Shown here: positions 38,976-46,750 of the stretch, piece by piece
How the letters are laid out: every line of letters starts with the position of its first letter
Position numbering within the stretch: the stretch's first letter is position 1
Assembly (NCBI RefSeq): GCF_024810105.1
Contig: NZ_JANUDX010000003.1
Location: forward strand, 124,001 to 188,000
Reading direction: 5' to 3'
Source of the DNA: Stenotrophomonas sp. BIGb0135
Lineage (GTDB): Bacteria > Pseudomonadota > Gammaproteobacteria > Xanthomonadales > Xanthomonadaceae
Length of the DNA: 64,000 nucleotides
The notes under the pieces: generated by a model
The model's input: the letters and a program-made list of their open reading frames with translations, nothing else
The model's database searches: none
What the model was told of the DNA's origin: nothing
Program-made: the position numbers and the translations under genes

Positions 38976-39892
38976 GCGCGTACGCGGCTGACCAGCAGCA
39001 CGCCGACCAGCACCAGTGCCGTCCCCAGGATCTGCCAGGGGCCCATGGGTTCGTCGAGCAGCCATAGACTCATCACGATGGTGGATACCGGTCCGAGCAT
39101 ACCCACCTGCGCGGCCAGCGACGAGCCGATCCGCTTCACCGCCAGCATGATCGCCAGCACCGGCAGCACCGTGCACAGCGTGGCATTGACCAGCGACAGC
39201 CAGTACACCGGCACCGGCGCCTGCCCCAGCGCGGCCAGCGGGTGCAGCAGCGCGAAATGCAGCACGCACAGCACGCAGGCCACGCAACTGGCGTAGGCGG
39301 TCAGGCGGATCGCGCCGATCCGTGCCACCACCTGGCCACTGCCGAACAGGTACAGCGCATAGCTCAGCGCACTGGCCAGCACCAGCGCACTGCCCAGTAC
39401 GATGCGCCCGCCTTCCATCTGCAGGTCGTGGCCGAAGGCCAGCAGCACGCCCAGGTAGCTCAGCCCCAGCGCGACCAGCTGCCAGCGCCCCGGCCGTTTC
39501 TTCAGCAGTACCAGGCTGATCAGCAGCACCAGGGTCGGGTTGAGGTACAGGATCAGCCGTTCCAGGGTCACGCTGATGTACTGCAGGCCCTGGAAATCGA
39601 GCAGGCTGGACAGGTAGTAGCCGGTGAAACCCAACCACAGCACGCGACCGCGATCGCCCCACGTCAGCGCCGTGGCGCGCCGTGCCGACCACGCCGCCAG
39701 CAGCGCGAACAACGGGAACGCCATCAGCATGCGCAGCGCCAGCAAGGTGGTCGCATCCACGCCATGCCGGTAGGCCAGCTTGACGATGACCGCCTTGCCG
39801 GACGCCGCGATGGCGCCGACCGCGGCCAGCGCGATGCCGCCGGCCGCGATGCGGTGCGAGGAGGTGGGGAGCGGGGAAGCAGCAGGCGGCAT
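38972..39892 (-). CDS. EamA/DMT family transporter
   Basis: 306 residues with ten predicted hydrophobic segments in two homologous halves (for example AVGAIAASGKAVIVKLAY and GSSLAAQVGMLGPVSTIVMS). These are drug/metabolite exporters of the inner membrane; the substrate is unknown. The ATG at 39892 is preferred to a GTG two codons upstream. The downstream ATL gene overlaps as GTGA. Confidence 0.9.
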   Translation of the reverse strand: MPPAASPLPTSSHRIAAGGIALAAVGAIAASGKAVIVKLAYRHGVDATTLLALRMLMAFPLFALLAAWSARRATALTWGDRGRVLWLGFTGYYLSSLLDFQGLQYISVTLERLILYLNPTLVLLISLVLLKKRPGRWQLVALGLSYLGVLLAFGHDLQMEGGRIVLGSALVLASALSYALYLFGSGQVVARIGAIRLTAYASCVACVLCVLHFALLHPLAALGQAPVPVYWLSLVNATLCTVLPVLAIMLAVKRIGSSLAAQVGMLGPVSTIVMSLWLLDEPMGPWQILGTALVLVGVLLVSRVRA

Positions 39893-40010
39893 CGGCACGG
39901 CAGACGGCCGCGCGCGGCGGCCGGATCAACGGGGGGAACGGGATTGTCGCATGCTTGGGCGGGGCGATTGCCCCGCCGGGGTGCCACGCGCGGCGCGGCA
40001 CTCCGCGCCT

Positions 40011-41372
40011 TCAGCGCATCAGGACCACTTCTTCCGCCGAGGTTGGATGGATCGCCACGGTGTCGTCGAACTGGGCCTTGGTCACGCCCATTTTCACCGC
40101 CAGCGCGAAACCCTGCAGGATCTCATCGGCCGATTCGCCGAGCAGATGCACGCCGACCACCCGCTCTTCCTCGCCCACGCAGACCAGCTTGAACAGGCTG
40201 CGCTGGGTGCCATCGGAGAGGGCCTGCAGCATGGGGCGGAAGTTGCTGCGGTACACGCGCACGTCGCCGTGTTTCTCGCGTGCTTCTTCCTCGCTCAACC
40301 CCACCGCGCCCAGCGCCGGATGCGAGAACACCACGCTGGCCACGTTCTCGTAGTCCATCTTCGCCTGGGGGTTGCCGCCGAACAGGCGATCCATCAGTTT
40401 GCGTGCCGCGGCGATGGCGACCGGGGTCAGCCCGACCTTGCCGGCAATGTCGCCCACCGCATGCACGCTGGGCACCGCCGTGGTCTGCCCGTCATCCACC
40501 TCCACTTCGCCCTTGTCGCCAACCCCGATTCCCAGCGCTTCCAGGCCCAGGCCGGCGCTGTTGCCGCGCCGGCCGGTGGCGAAGAACAGCTGGTCGAAGG
40601 CCGCTTCGTGCGGGCCGTCATGGCCGTAGGCCACCACGCCATCGCCATCGCCATCGCGGCGCAGCTCGCGCAGCCGGTAATCGAAGTGCACCTGCACGCC
40701 CTGGTGGCGCAGGTTGTCGGCCAGCTGCGCGGTCAGTTCCGCATCGAAGCGCTCCAGCAGCCGCGACCCGCGCACCAGCAGCGTGACCTTGCTGCCCAGC
40801 GCCTGCAGCAGTCCGGCCAGCTCCACGGCGATATAGCCGCCGCCGACGATCGCAACGCGCGCCGGCGCACTGCACAGGTTGAAGAAATCATCGGACACCG
40901 CGCCCAGCTCCGCGCCGGGGATGTCCGGCCGCTGCGGGTGCGCACCGGTGGCGATCAGGATGTGCGTGGCGCTGATGCGCACGCCGTCGCTGCACTCCAC
41001 CGTGTGCGCGTCGACCAGGCGCCCTCGTCGCGGCACGCGCACCACCTTGTTCTCGTCCAGCCGCTTCAGGTAGCTGGCATGGATGTTGGCGATGTAGGCC
41101 TGGCGATGCACCACCAGTTCCTTCCAGTCCAGCGCCGGCCGCACCGGGACGTCGAAGCCCATCGCCGCGGCCATGCCGATCCTGCCGGCCAGGTCAGCCG
41201 CCAGCCACATCGCCTTCTTCGGCACGCAGCCCACGTTGACGCAGGTACCGCCCAGTTCACCCGGCTCCAGCATCGCCACGCGCTGACCATGCTGGGCGGC
41301 GCGGAATGCCGCGGCCAATCCGCCGGAGCCACCGCCCAGCACGATCAGGTCATAGTCGTAATGCTTGCTCAT
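40011..41372 (-). CDS. gor: Glutathione-disulfide reductase
   Basis: 453 residues. A dimeric flavoenzyme that keeps glutathione reduced with NADPH. FAD motif LIVLGGGSGGLAAAFRAA, redox disulfide GGTCVNVGCVPKK (Cys 44 and 49), NADPH fold AIVGGGYIAVELAGLLQALG and the catalytic HPTSAEE near the end are all present. The length is typical. It has no close operon partner; DUF418 is 140 bases upstream in the same direction. Confidence 0.96.
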   Translation of the reverse strand: MSKHYDYDLIVLGGGSGGLAAAFRAAQHGQRVAMLEPGELGGTCVNVGCVPKKAMWLAADLAGRIGMAAAMGFDVPVRPALDWKELVVHRQAYIANIHASYLKRLDENKVVRVPRRGRLVDAHTVECSDGVRISATHILIATGAHPQRPDIPGAELGAVSDDFFNLCSAPARVAIVGGGYIAVELAGLLQALGSKVTLLVRGSRLLERFDAELTAQLADNLRHQGVQVHFDYRLRELRRDGDGDGVVAYGHDGPHEAAFDQLFFATGRRGNSAGLGLEALGIGVGDKGEVEVDDGQTTAVPSVHAVGDIAGKVGLTPVAIAAARKLMDRLFGGNPQAKMDYENVASVVFSHPALGAVGLSEEEAREKHGDVRVYRSNFRPMLQALSDGTQRSLFKLVCVGEEERVVGVHLLGESADEILQGFALAVKMGVTKAQFDDTVAIHPTSAEEVVLMR

Positions 41373-41512
41373 TGGAATCGCTCGACTCGTTAAGGGGCAC
41401 GATCACGCGCCCATGCAGGGACCGAGCATGCCATGTCCGCTCGCGAGCCAGACGTGATGGCAACGCCACGGTCGGTCCCGGTTCAACGGCCGCAGCGCGC
41501 GCCGCGCACTGC

Positions 41513-42742
41513 TCAGGCGCGCTCGGCCCTGCGCAGCGGCGGCCACTGCAGGTAGGTCATCGCCCGCCACACCCACTCCAGCGGGCCGAAGCGGAACAGG
41601 CGCAACCACAGGTGGCTCAGCAGCACCTGCACGGCGAACAGCGCCAGCGCGAACGGCACCTGCCACGCCCGCGACATCTGCTCGAACGCGCCGAGCCCGT
41701 AGCCGTAGAACACCCAGGTGCAGACCAGCGATTGGAGGATGTACTGGGTCAACGCCATCCGCCCCATCGGCGCCAGCCAGTGCAGCCCGGCGCGCAGGCG
41801 CATGATCCAGCCCAGGTAGCCCAGGCACATCAGCAGCGAGGCCACCGAGGCCAGCGCGAACGCGGCACCGCTGGCCGGGGTGAACGTGCCCGGCGCCAGG
41901 TAGGGCTGCCAGATCGCACTGCCCAGCATCACCGCCAGGCCCAGCGGCAACGCGCCCCAGCGCAGCCGGCCGTACAGGCGCGTGAACCGCTCCGGCGTGG
42001 CCAGCGCGCCGCTACGCGCGAACCAACTGCCGATCAGGAACATGCCCAGCACTTCCGGCCCCACCACGATGATCGCGCCAACCTGGGTGACGAGGTCGCG
42101 CAGGCGCTGCAGCACCGCCTGGCCATAGGTGCCATGTGCATAGGCCTGGCGCTGCAGATCGATGGTCTGCTGCGCGCTGTCGATCGCGGCCTGCACCTGC
42201 GCGCCGTCGGGCTGGAGCTGCGCCTCCAGGCCCGTCAGCGCCCCCAGCAGCAGCATCAGCGCTGCCGCGCACAGGTACGTCAGCACGCCCATCACCGGCA
42301 ACCAGCGCGTGGGCGCTTCGCGGCAGGCCAGCAGCGGCAGCGAGATCAAGGCGTAGACCACCAGGATGTCGCCGGACCACACCAGCAGCGCGTGGCACAG
42401 TCCGATCAGCAGCAGGGCCGCGCTGCGGCGCAGGTAGAACGGCGCGAACGCGCGCCGTGCCGCGTCGGCACGCTGGGCCATGATCGCAAAGCCGGCACCG
42501 AACAGCAGCGAGAACAGGGTGAAGAACTTGCCCTGCACCAGCACGTAGATGACCGCGTCCGCCGCGTAGTCCAGGCCCTGCCAGTGCGGGTCGATGCCGG
42601 TGAAGGACAGGTCCAGCGGCCCGCTGAAGGCTTCCATGTTCATCAGCAGGATGCCGAGCAGGGCGAACCCGCGCAGGATGTCCAGCACCGCAATGCGATC
42701 GCCGGTGGCGACCGGCTGCAGGGAAAGGGAAACGGTGTTCAC
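41513..42742 (-). CDS. DUF418 domain membrane protein
   Basis: 409 residues, about ten membrane helices. The start DRIAVLDILRGFALLGILLMNM and the C-terminal DUF418 region (GRMALTQYILQSLVCTWVFYG, then RFGPLEWVWRAMTY) are characteristic. Possible roles include transport, but none is established. A good ATG at 42742 follows in a normal distance from the slyD side. Confidence 0.9.
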   Translation of the reverse strand: MNTVSLSLQPVATGDRIAVLDILRGFALLGILLMNMEAFSGPLDLSFTGIDPHWQGLDYAADAVIYVLVQGKFFTLFSLLFGAGFAIMAQRADAARRAFAPFYLRRSAALLLIGLCHALLVWSGDILVVYALISLPLLACREAPTRWLPVMGVLTYLCAAALMLLLGALTGLEAQLQPDGAQVQAAIDSAQQTIDLQRQAYAHGTYGQAVLQRLRDLVTQVGAIIVVGPEVLGMFLIGSWFARSGALATPERFTRLYGRLRWGALPLGLAVMLGSAIWQPYLAPGTFTPASGAAFALASVASLLMCLGYLGWIMRLRAGLHWLAPMGRMALTQYILQSLVCTWVFYGYGLGAFEQMSRAWQVPFALALFAVQVLLSHLWLRLFRFGPLEWVWRAMTYLQWPPLRRAERA

Positions 42743-42818
42743 AGGCTATCCGTGGACCAGGCCGGCCATTATGCCGTCGGGCCGGGGCGGTGGCCGATCC
42801 CGCGGGCGCGCACATGCA

Positions 42819-42842
42819 AACGGCCCGCCGAAGCGGGCCGTT
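42819..42842. terminator. Hairpin downstream of slyD
   Basis: 10-bp stem AACGGCCCGC/GCGGGCCGTT with a CGAA tetraloop, A3 on the left; on the minus strand this gives a short T3 tail. Confidence 0.6.
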
Positions 42843-42890
42843 GCGTGCTGCGTGTCAGCGGCTAGGCAAGCCCGCTGCGCGGCGCAGGAT

Positions 42891-43370
42891 TCAGTGCTGG
42901 TGGCCGCCATCGCCGTGCACGTGGCCGTGCTCCAGCTCTTCGGCGGCGGCAGCACGCACATCCACGATTTCCACGGCGAAGTGCAGGTCCTTGCCGGCCA
43001 TCGGATGGTTCAGGTCGACGTCGACCACGCTCATGCCGACCTTTTCCACCGTGACCGCGCGCGGCCCGAAGTTGGTCTGCAGTACGACCTGCTGGCCCGG
43101 GATCAGCTTGCTGGTGCCGAAGTGCTTCTTCGGCACGCGCTGGGTCAGGCCTTCGCGGCGTTCGCCGTAGGCATCGGCGGCCTTGACGTCCACTTCGAAG
43201 CTGGCGCCGGCTTCCTTGTCCATCATGGCGTTTTCCAGGCCCGGGATGATGTTGCCGTGGCCGATCAGGATCGCCAGCGGATCACGGTCCTTGGAGCTCT
43301 CGATCGGCTCCTGGCCCTGCTCGGAGACGGTGTAATGGAAACGGACGACGCTGTCTTTTTCGATCTTCAT
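42891..43370 (-). CDS. slyD: FKBP-type peptidyl-prolyl isomerase, SlyD-like
   Basis: 159 residues. FKBP fold with the insert-in-flap chaperone domain (about 65-130), and a short His-rich tail (HGHVHGDGGHQH) that may bind nickel or other metals. The N-terminus MKIEKDSVVRFHYTVSEQG and GHGNIIPGLENAM are typical. It is a cytosolic folding helper. The ATG at 43370 is used; the 25 upstream codons look unlike the family. It is divergent from the first NlpC/P60 gene. Confidence 0.93.
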   Translation of the reverse strand: MKIEKDSVVRFHYTVSEQGQEPIESSKDRDPLAILIGHGNIIPGLENAMMDKEAGASFEVDVKAADAYGERREGLTQRVPKKHFGTSKLIPGQQVVLQTNFGPRAVTVEKVGMSVVDVDLNHPMAGKDLHFAVEIVDVRAAAAEELEHGHVHGDGGHQH

Positions 43371-43480
43371 GCGCAACTCTGGCTGGTCGCTGCCGATGGC
43401 AGACGGGTGGGGCGGGTTGTCGCCCGCCGGATACGCCGCCATCATGACGGCCTCCTGAGGTGGCGCATTATCCGGACATC

Positions 43481-44020
43481 ATGCAGCTGACGCCAGTTTC
43501 GCCCGCATTCCGCCTCATCGCCCGCCTGGCCGCGCTGGCCGCTGTACTCGTGTTGAGCGCCTGCGGCGGCGGCAAGGCCACCCGCCCGACCGCCCCACCC
43601 GCCTCGACCCAGGTCTGGCCGACGGTGGCGCCAAACGACCCGCAGGCCGCCAACGCGGTGCTGATGCGCGCCATCGGCCTGGTCGGTACCCCGTACCGCT
43701 ACGGCGGCAACACGCCCGAGTCGGGCTTTGACTGCAGCGGTCTGGTCGCCTACGTCTACCGGGAAATGCTGGACCTCAAGCTGCCGCGCACCTCGCGCGA
43801 CCTGGCCGCGGTACAGGGCCCGAAGATCGAGCCGACGCGCCTGGCGCCGGGCGACCTGGTGTTCTTCGGCAGCCGCGGCAGCGTGTCCCACGTGGGCATC
43901 TACGTGGGCGAAGGGCGCTTCGTGCACGCCCCGAGCACCGGCGGCACGGTCCGGCTCGACTCGCTCGGCGGGGCCTACTGGAAGGACCACTACACGGGCG
44001 CGAAACGCGTTCTACACTAA
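43481..44020 (+). CDS. NlpC/P60 endopeptidase lipoprotein
   Basis: 179 residues. A lipobox (VLVLSAC, Cys 28) follows the signal sequence, then a C40 domain with the catalytic Cys 85 in GFDCSGLVAYVYREML, His 137 in VSHVGIYVGEG and His 149 in FVHAPSTGG. It should cut D-Glu-DAP bonds of peptidoglycan stem peptides. The ATG at 43481 was chosen over a GTG seven codons upstream. A paralogue follows after a Clp-type box. Confidence 0.92.
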   Translation: MQLTPVSPAFRLIARLAALAAVLVLSACGGGKATRPTAPPASTQVWPTVAPNDPQAANAVLMRAIGLVGTPYRYGGNTPESGFDCSGLVAYVYREMLDLKLPRTSRDLAAVQGPKIEPTRLAPGDLVFFGSRGSVSHVGIYVGEGRFVHAPSTGGTVRLDSLGGAYWKDHYTGAKRVLH

Positions 44021-44045
44021 GATGAACAGGGGCAAGGGCCAAATT

Positions 44046-44061
44046 TGTGATCGAAATCACA
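44046..44061 (+). promoter_or_regulatory. Perfect CRP/Clp binding box
   Basis: TGTGA, six bases (TCGAAA), TCACA: an exact match to the CRP consensus halves, embedded in A/T-rich DNA (TTGTAA at 44065). In Xanthomonads the CRP-like protein Clp binds such sites and responds to cyclic di-GMP. It lies 26 bases after the first NlpC/P60 gene and about 90 upstream of the second, so it probably acts on the second. Confidence 0.85.
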
Positions 44062-44151
44062 CAGTTGTAAACGAAAAATTAACGAAATTTGTACCTAATC
44101 ACTGTTCTTACACGGCATCATCACCCATCGTTTTTATTCAGTGACCGCCGC

Positions 44152-44928
44152 GTGACGACAGCCGACCGGAACTACCCAGGCCAGACCGCCGCCCCCAAGC
44201 GCAGCACGCGACCCGTTTTCCTCGCCCTTGCGCTCTGCCTGGCCAGCCTGCCGGCCTGGGCACAGACCGCACCGGCCACCGCTGTAGACGCCGCCCCGGC
44301 TGGCGCCAGCACCCCCGAATCCTCCGCGGTGGCCAAGCCCAAGGCTGATGGCCCCGCCCGCAGCAAGGCCGACGCCGCTGCCAGCGCCACCCTCGCCGCC
44401 CTGCTTCCGCACCTGGCCGCCAACGACACCATCCCCCTCATGGACCGCTCGGCGATGTTCGCCGGTGACCTGAGCCGCCTGCTCGCCAATTACGATGCCA
44501 GCACCGGTGCCACCGGCGCGGTGGTCGGCGGCGCTGCCGACAACGGCAAGGTGCAGTCGCTGCTGCGCCGTGCGATGACCCTGCTGGGCACCCCGTACCG
44601 CTGGGGCGGCACCTCGCCGGACAGCGGTTTCGACTGCAGCGGCCTGGTCGGCTACGTCTTCCGCACCGCCCTGGGCATCGAGCTGCCGCGCGTCTCGCGT
44701 GAAATGGCGCACGATGGCGAAGCCGAGCTGATCAACGACCGCAATGCCCTGGCTGCCGGCGACCTGGTGTTCTTCGGCCGCAAGGGCCGGGTCGACCACG
44801 TCGGCATCTACGTTGGCGAAGGCCGCTTCCTGCACGCCCCGAGCACCGGCAAGGACGTCCGCGTGGACAGTCTGGTCACCGGCTACTGGAGCGCCAAGTT
44901 CATGCAGGCCCGCCGCGTCGATCTCTGA
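44152..44928 (+). CDS. Exported NlpC/P60 endopeptidase
   Basis: 258 residues from GTG. An N-terminal signal-like segment (PVFLALALCLASLPAWAQ), an Ala/Pro/Lys linker, then a C40 domain: Cys 162 in GFDCSGLVGYVFRTALG, VDHVGIYVGEG and FLHAPSTGKD. The domain is close to that of its upstream neighbour, so the two look like an old duplication. The start is uncertain: GTG 44152 is the first plausible codon before the signal-like segment, while an in-frame TTG at 44089 would give a longer, less likely form. The A/T-rich region with the Clp box lies just upstream. Confidence 0.87.
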   Translation: MTTADRNYPGQTAAPKRSTRPVFLALALCLASLPAWAQTAPATAVDAAPAGASTPESSAVAKPKADGPARSKADAAASATLAALLPHLAANDTIPLMDRSAMFAGDLSRLLANYDASTGATGAVVGGAADNGKVQSLLRRAMTLLGTPYRWGGTSPDSGFDCSGLVGYVFRTALGIELPRVSREMAHDGEAELINDRNALAAGDLVFFGRKGRVDHVGIYVGEGRFLHAPSTGKDVRVDSLVTGYWSAKFMQARRVDL

Positions 44929-44954
44929 CCGACCGCTGGCACCGTAACGACCGG

Positions 44955-44982
44955 AAAGCCGCTGCCCTGCAGCGGCTTTTTT
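44955..44982 (+). terminator. Intrinsic terminator after the second NlpC/P60 gene
   Basis: Stem AAGCCGCTG/CAGCGGCTT with loop CCCTG and T6. Confidence 0.93.
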
Positions 44983-45114
44983 CATGGGCCGCCGCCCCAC
45001 CTGGCCGCCTCGCCATGGCCGCTGCCGCCCCCAACCCGCGTTGTCCCTCATATCGTTTCAGCAGTGACAGCAGAACCAAGTGCCTGCCGGTCCCACCGGG
45101 CAGGCCACGGACCC

Positions 45115-45134
45115 GGACGTGGGGCGGCACGTCC
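45115..45134. promoter_or_regulatory. Inverted repeat upstream of the sigma-54 activator gene
   Basis: Perfect 7-bp arms GGACGTG/CACGTCC around a 6-base spacer, 57 bases before the start codon. It could be an operator, or simply a leader hairpin. The rest of the gap contains no other strong signal. Confidence 0.4.
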
Positions 45135-45190
45135 AAGGCTTCCGGACCCGCATCGGACTCCGCCCATGCTCTTCGTCGACAAGGTGACGC

Positions 45191-46528
45191 ATGGCGGCAG
45201 TCCCCGTTTTTCCGGCCCGGTGTGTGATCTGGTTTGGGCAGCCCCAGGCAAGCGAGCGCGTGGCCCTGGCGGCTGCAGGCTGGCAGGTACGCAGCGTGGC
45301 CACGGACGACTGCGTGGCCATCGGCATGCGCGGCAGCGACCAGGTGGTCGGGCTGCTGGACCTGCGCAGCATCGTGCCGGCCAACCTGGCGCGGCTGCAG
45401 GCGCTGCTCGTCGAGCACCGCCACATGAAGCTGCTGGCCATCCTGCCTGCCGGCGGCGGCACCATCCCGGCGGCCTTGCAGCCGCTGCTGGCGGCCTGCG
45501 TGGAGACCTGGACCGCACCGGTGGCGCTGGGCTGCATCGTGCAGCGCCTGCAGCAACTGGCCGGCGATCCGCAGACGCCGGTTGCCCATGGCCCACAACA
45601 CCTGATCGGTGACAGCGCCGTGCTGCAGGTGGCACGCGGCGCGATCCGCAAATTCGCCCCCGTCGAACTGCCGGTATTGATCACCGGCGAGACCGGCACC
45701 GGCAAGGAGCTGGCCGCGCAGGCGCTGCATGCCCTGTCGCCACGCCACGCCCGGCCCTTCCTGGCGGTCAACTGCGGGGCGATCCCGGCCGCGCTGGTGC
45801 AGTCGGAACTGTTTGGCCACGAGCGCGGCGCCTTCACCGGCGCGGCCAGCCGCCGCCTGGGCCTGTTCGAAACGGCCAACGGCGGCACCGTATTCCTCGA
45901 TGAAATCGGCGACCTGCCGCTGGATGTGCAGACCAACCTGCTGCGCGTGCTGCAGGAAGGCACCGTCGAGCGGGTCGGCAGCAACCGACCGCTGGCGGTG
46001 GACGTGCGCGTGCTGGCGGCCACCCATGTCGACCTGGAACAGGCGGTGGAACGCGGCCAGTTCCGCCGCGACCTGTTCTACCGGCTCAACGTACTGCGCC
46101 TGCCGATGCCCGCCCTGCGCGACCGTGGCAGCGACATCATGCTGCTGGCCCACCACTTCCTGGCCAGCTTCCGCGACCGCCACGTGACCCGCGCGCGCGG
46201 TTTCAGCAGCGACGCCACCCTCGCCATGGAGCGCTTCAACTGGCCGGGCAACGTGCGCGAACTGCTCAACCGCGTGCAGCGCGCGGCGATCGTCGCCGAC
46301 GGCGAGCTGATCGGCGCGGCCGACCTCGAACTGGTCCCGGCGCAGAGGGCGATGCCGCAGAAGATGCTGCATGACGCACGCCAGGTCGCCGAACGCGAAA
46401 CCCTGCTGCGCGCCCTGCGCCAGAACGACTTCAACATCGCCGCCTGCGCCCGCCACATGCAGGTCTCACGCGTCACCGTCTATCGCCTCTGCCGCAAGCA
46501 CCAGCTGGCCCTCCCGGAACTACGCTGA
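45191..46528 (+). CDS. Sigma-54-dependent enhancer-binding protein (VpsR/FleQ-like)
   Basis: 445 residues. The N-terminal 1-130 region is a receiver-like fold without a clear phospho-acceptor Asp, as in VpsR- and FleQ-type regulators. The AAA+ domain has Walker A GETGTGKE (166-173), the sigma-54 contact loop GAFTGA (213-218), Walker B GTVFLDEIGD and the RNAP-facing WPGNVRELLNR. A Fis-type helix-turn-helix ends it (NIAACARHMQVSRVTVYRLC). The last gene of the fap-like operon (fapF) lies 220 bases downstream, read toward it. A -24/-12 promoter precedes fapA, so this protein is the obvious candidate activator. Cyclic di-GMP binding is possible by family but not visible. Confidence 0.9.
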   Translation: MAAVPVFPARCVIWFGQPQASERVALAAAGWQVRSVATDDCVAIGMRGSDQVVGLLDLRSIVPANLARLQALLVEHRHMKLLAILPAGGGTIPAALQPLLAACVETWTAPVALGCIVQRLQQLAGDPQTPVAHGPQHLIGDSAVLQVARGAIRKFAPVELPVLITGETGTGKELAAQALHALSPRHARPFLAVNCGAIPAALVQSELFGHERGAFTGAASRRLGLFETANGGTVFLDEIGDLPLDVQTNLLRVLQEGTVERVGSNRPLAVDVRVLAATHVDLEQAVERGQFRRDLFYRLNVLRLPMPALRDRGSDIMLLAHHFLASFRDRHVTRARGFSSDATLAMERFNWPGNVRELLNRVQRAAIVADGELIGAADLELVPAQRAMPQKMLHDARQVAERETLLRALRQNDFNIAACARHMQVSRVTVYRLCRKHQLALPELR

Positions 46529-46628
46529 GCCAGACCAACAACACGGCCCGCGCACCGGGGCGGCGCTCCCTCTCCCTCGGCGTCACTGCCCAACTGCATC
46601 AGACCAGCAGCCCGCCTCTTGTTGAAGG

Positions 46629-46722
46629 GCGCGCGTCGACGGCGCGGGGTTCAGGACGGTATGCGTGGACTTCCCGGAACGGGAGGTCGCGCGCCGAAGG
46701 CGCAGGGTTCGAGTGGGATGCG
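46629..46722. repeat. Two imperfect direct repeats between the activator and fapF
   Basis: Copies at 46629-46665 and 46687-46722 share CGCGCG, CGA, GGCGC, GGGTTC and a final ATGCG; each can form a small GGCGC hairpin. They are unlike the REP elements elsewhere in the window. They may also end the fapF and activator transcripts. Confidence 0.5.
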
Positions 46723-46750
46723 CATCCGCACATGCATGGAGCGCCTCCGC

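Noticed and set aside
44089-44151. TTG start giving the second NlpC/P60 protein 21 more residues
   Set aside because: The extra residues overlie the A/T-rich promoter region downstream of the Clp box and do not form a signal peptide; GTG 44152 is more plausible, though not proven.
46629-46722. Repeats near fapF as attachment sites of a mobile element
   Set aside because: No integrase, transposase or tRNA is nearby and the copies are imperfect; they look like local hairpin repeats.
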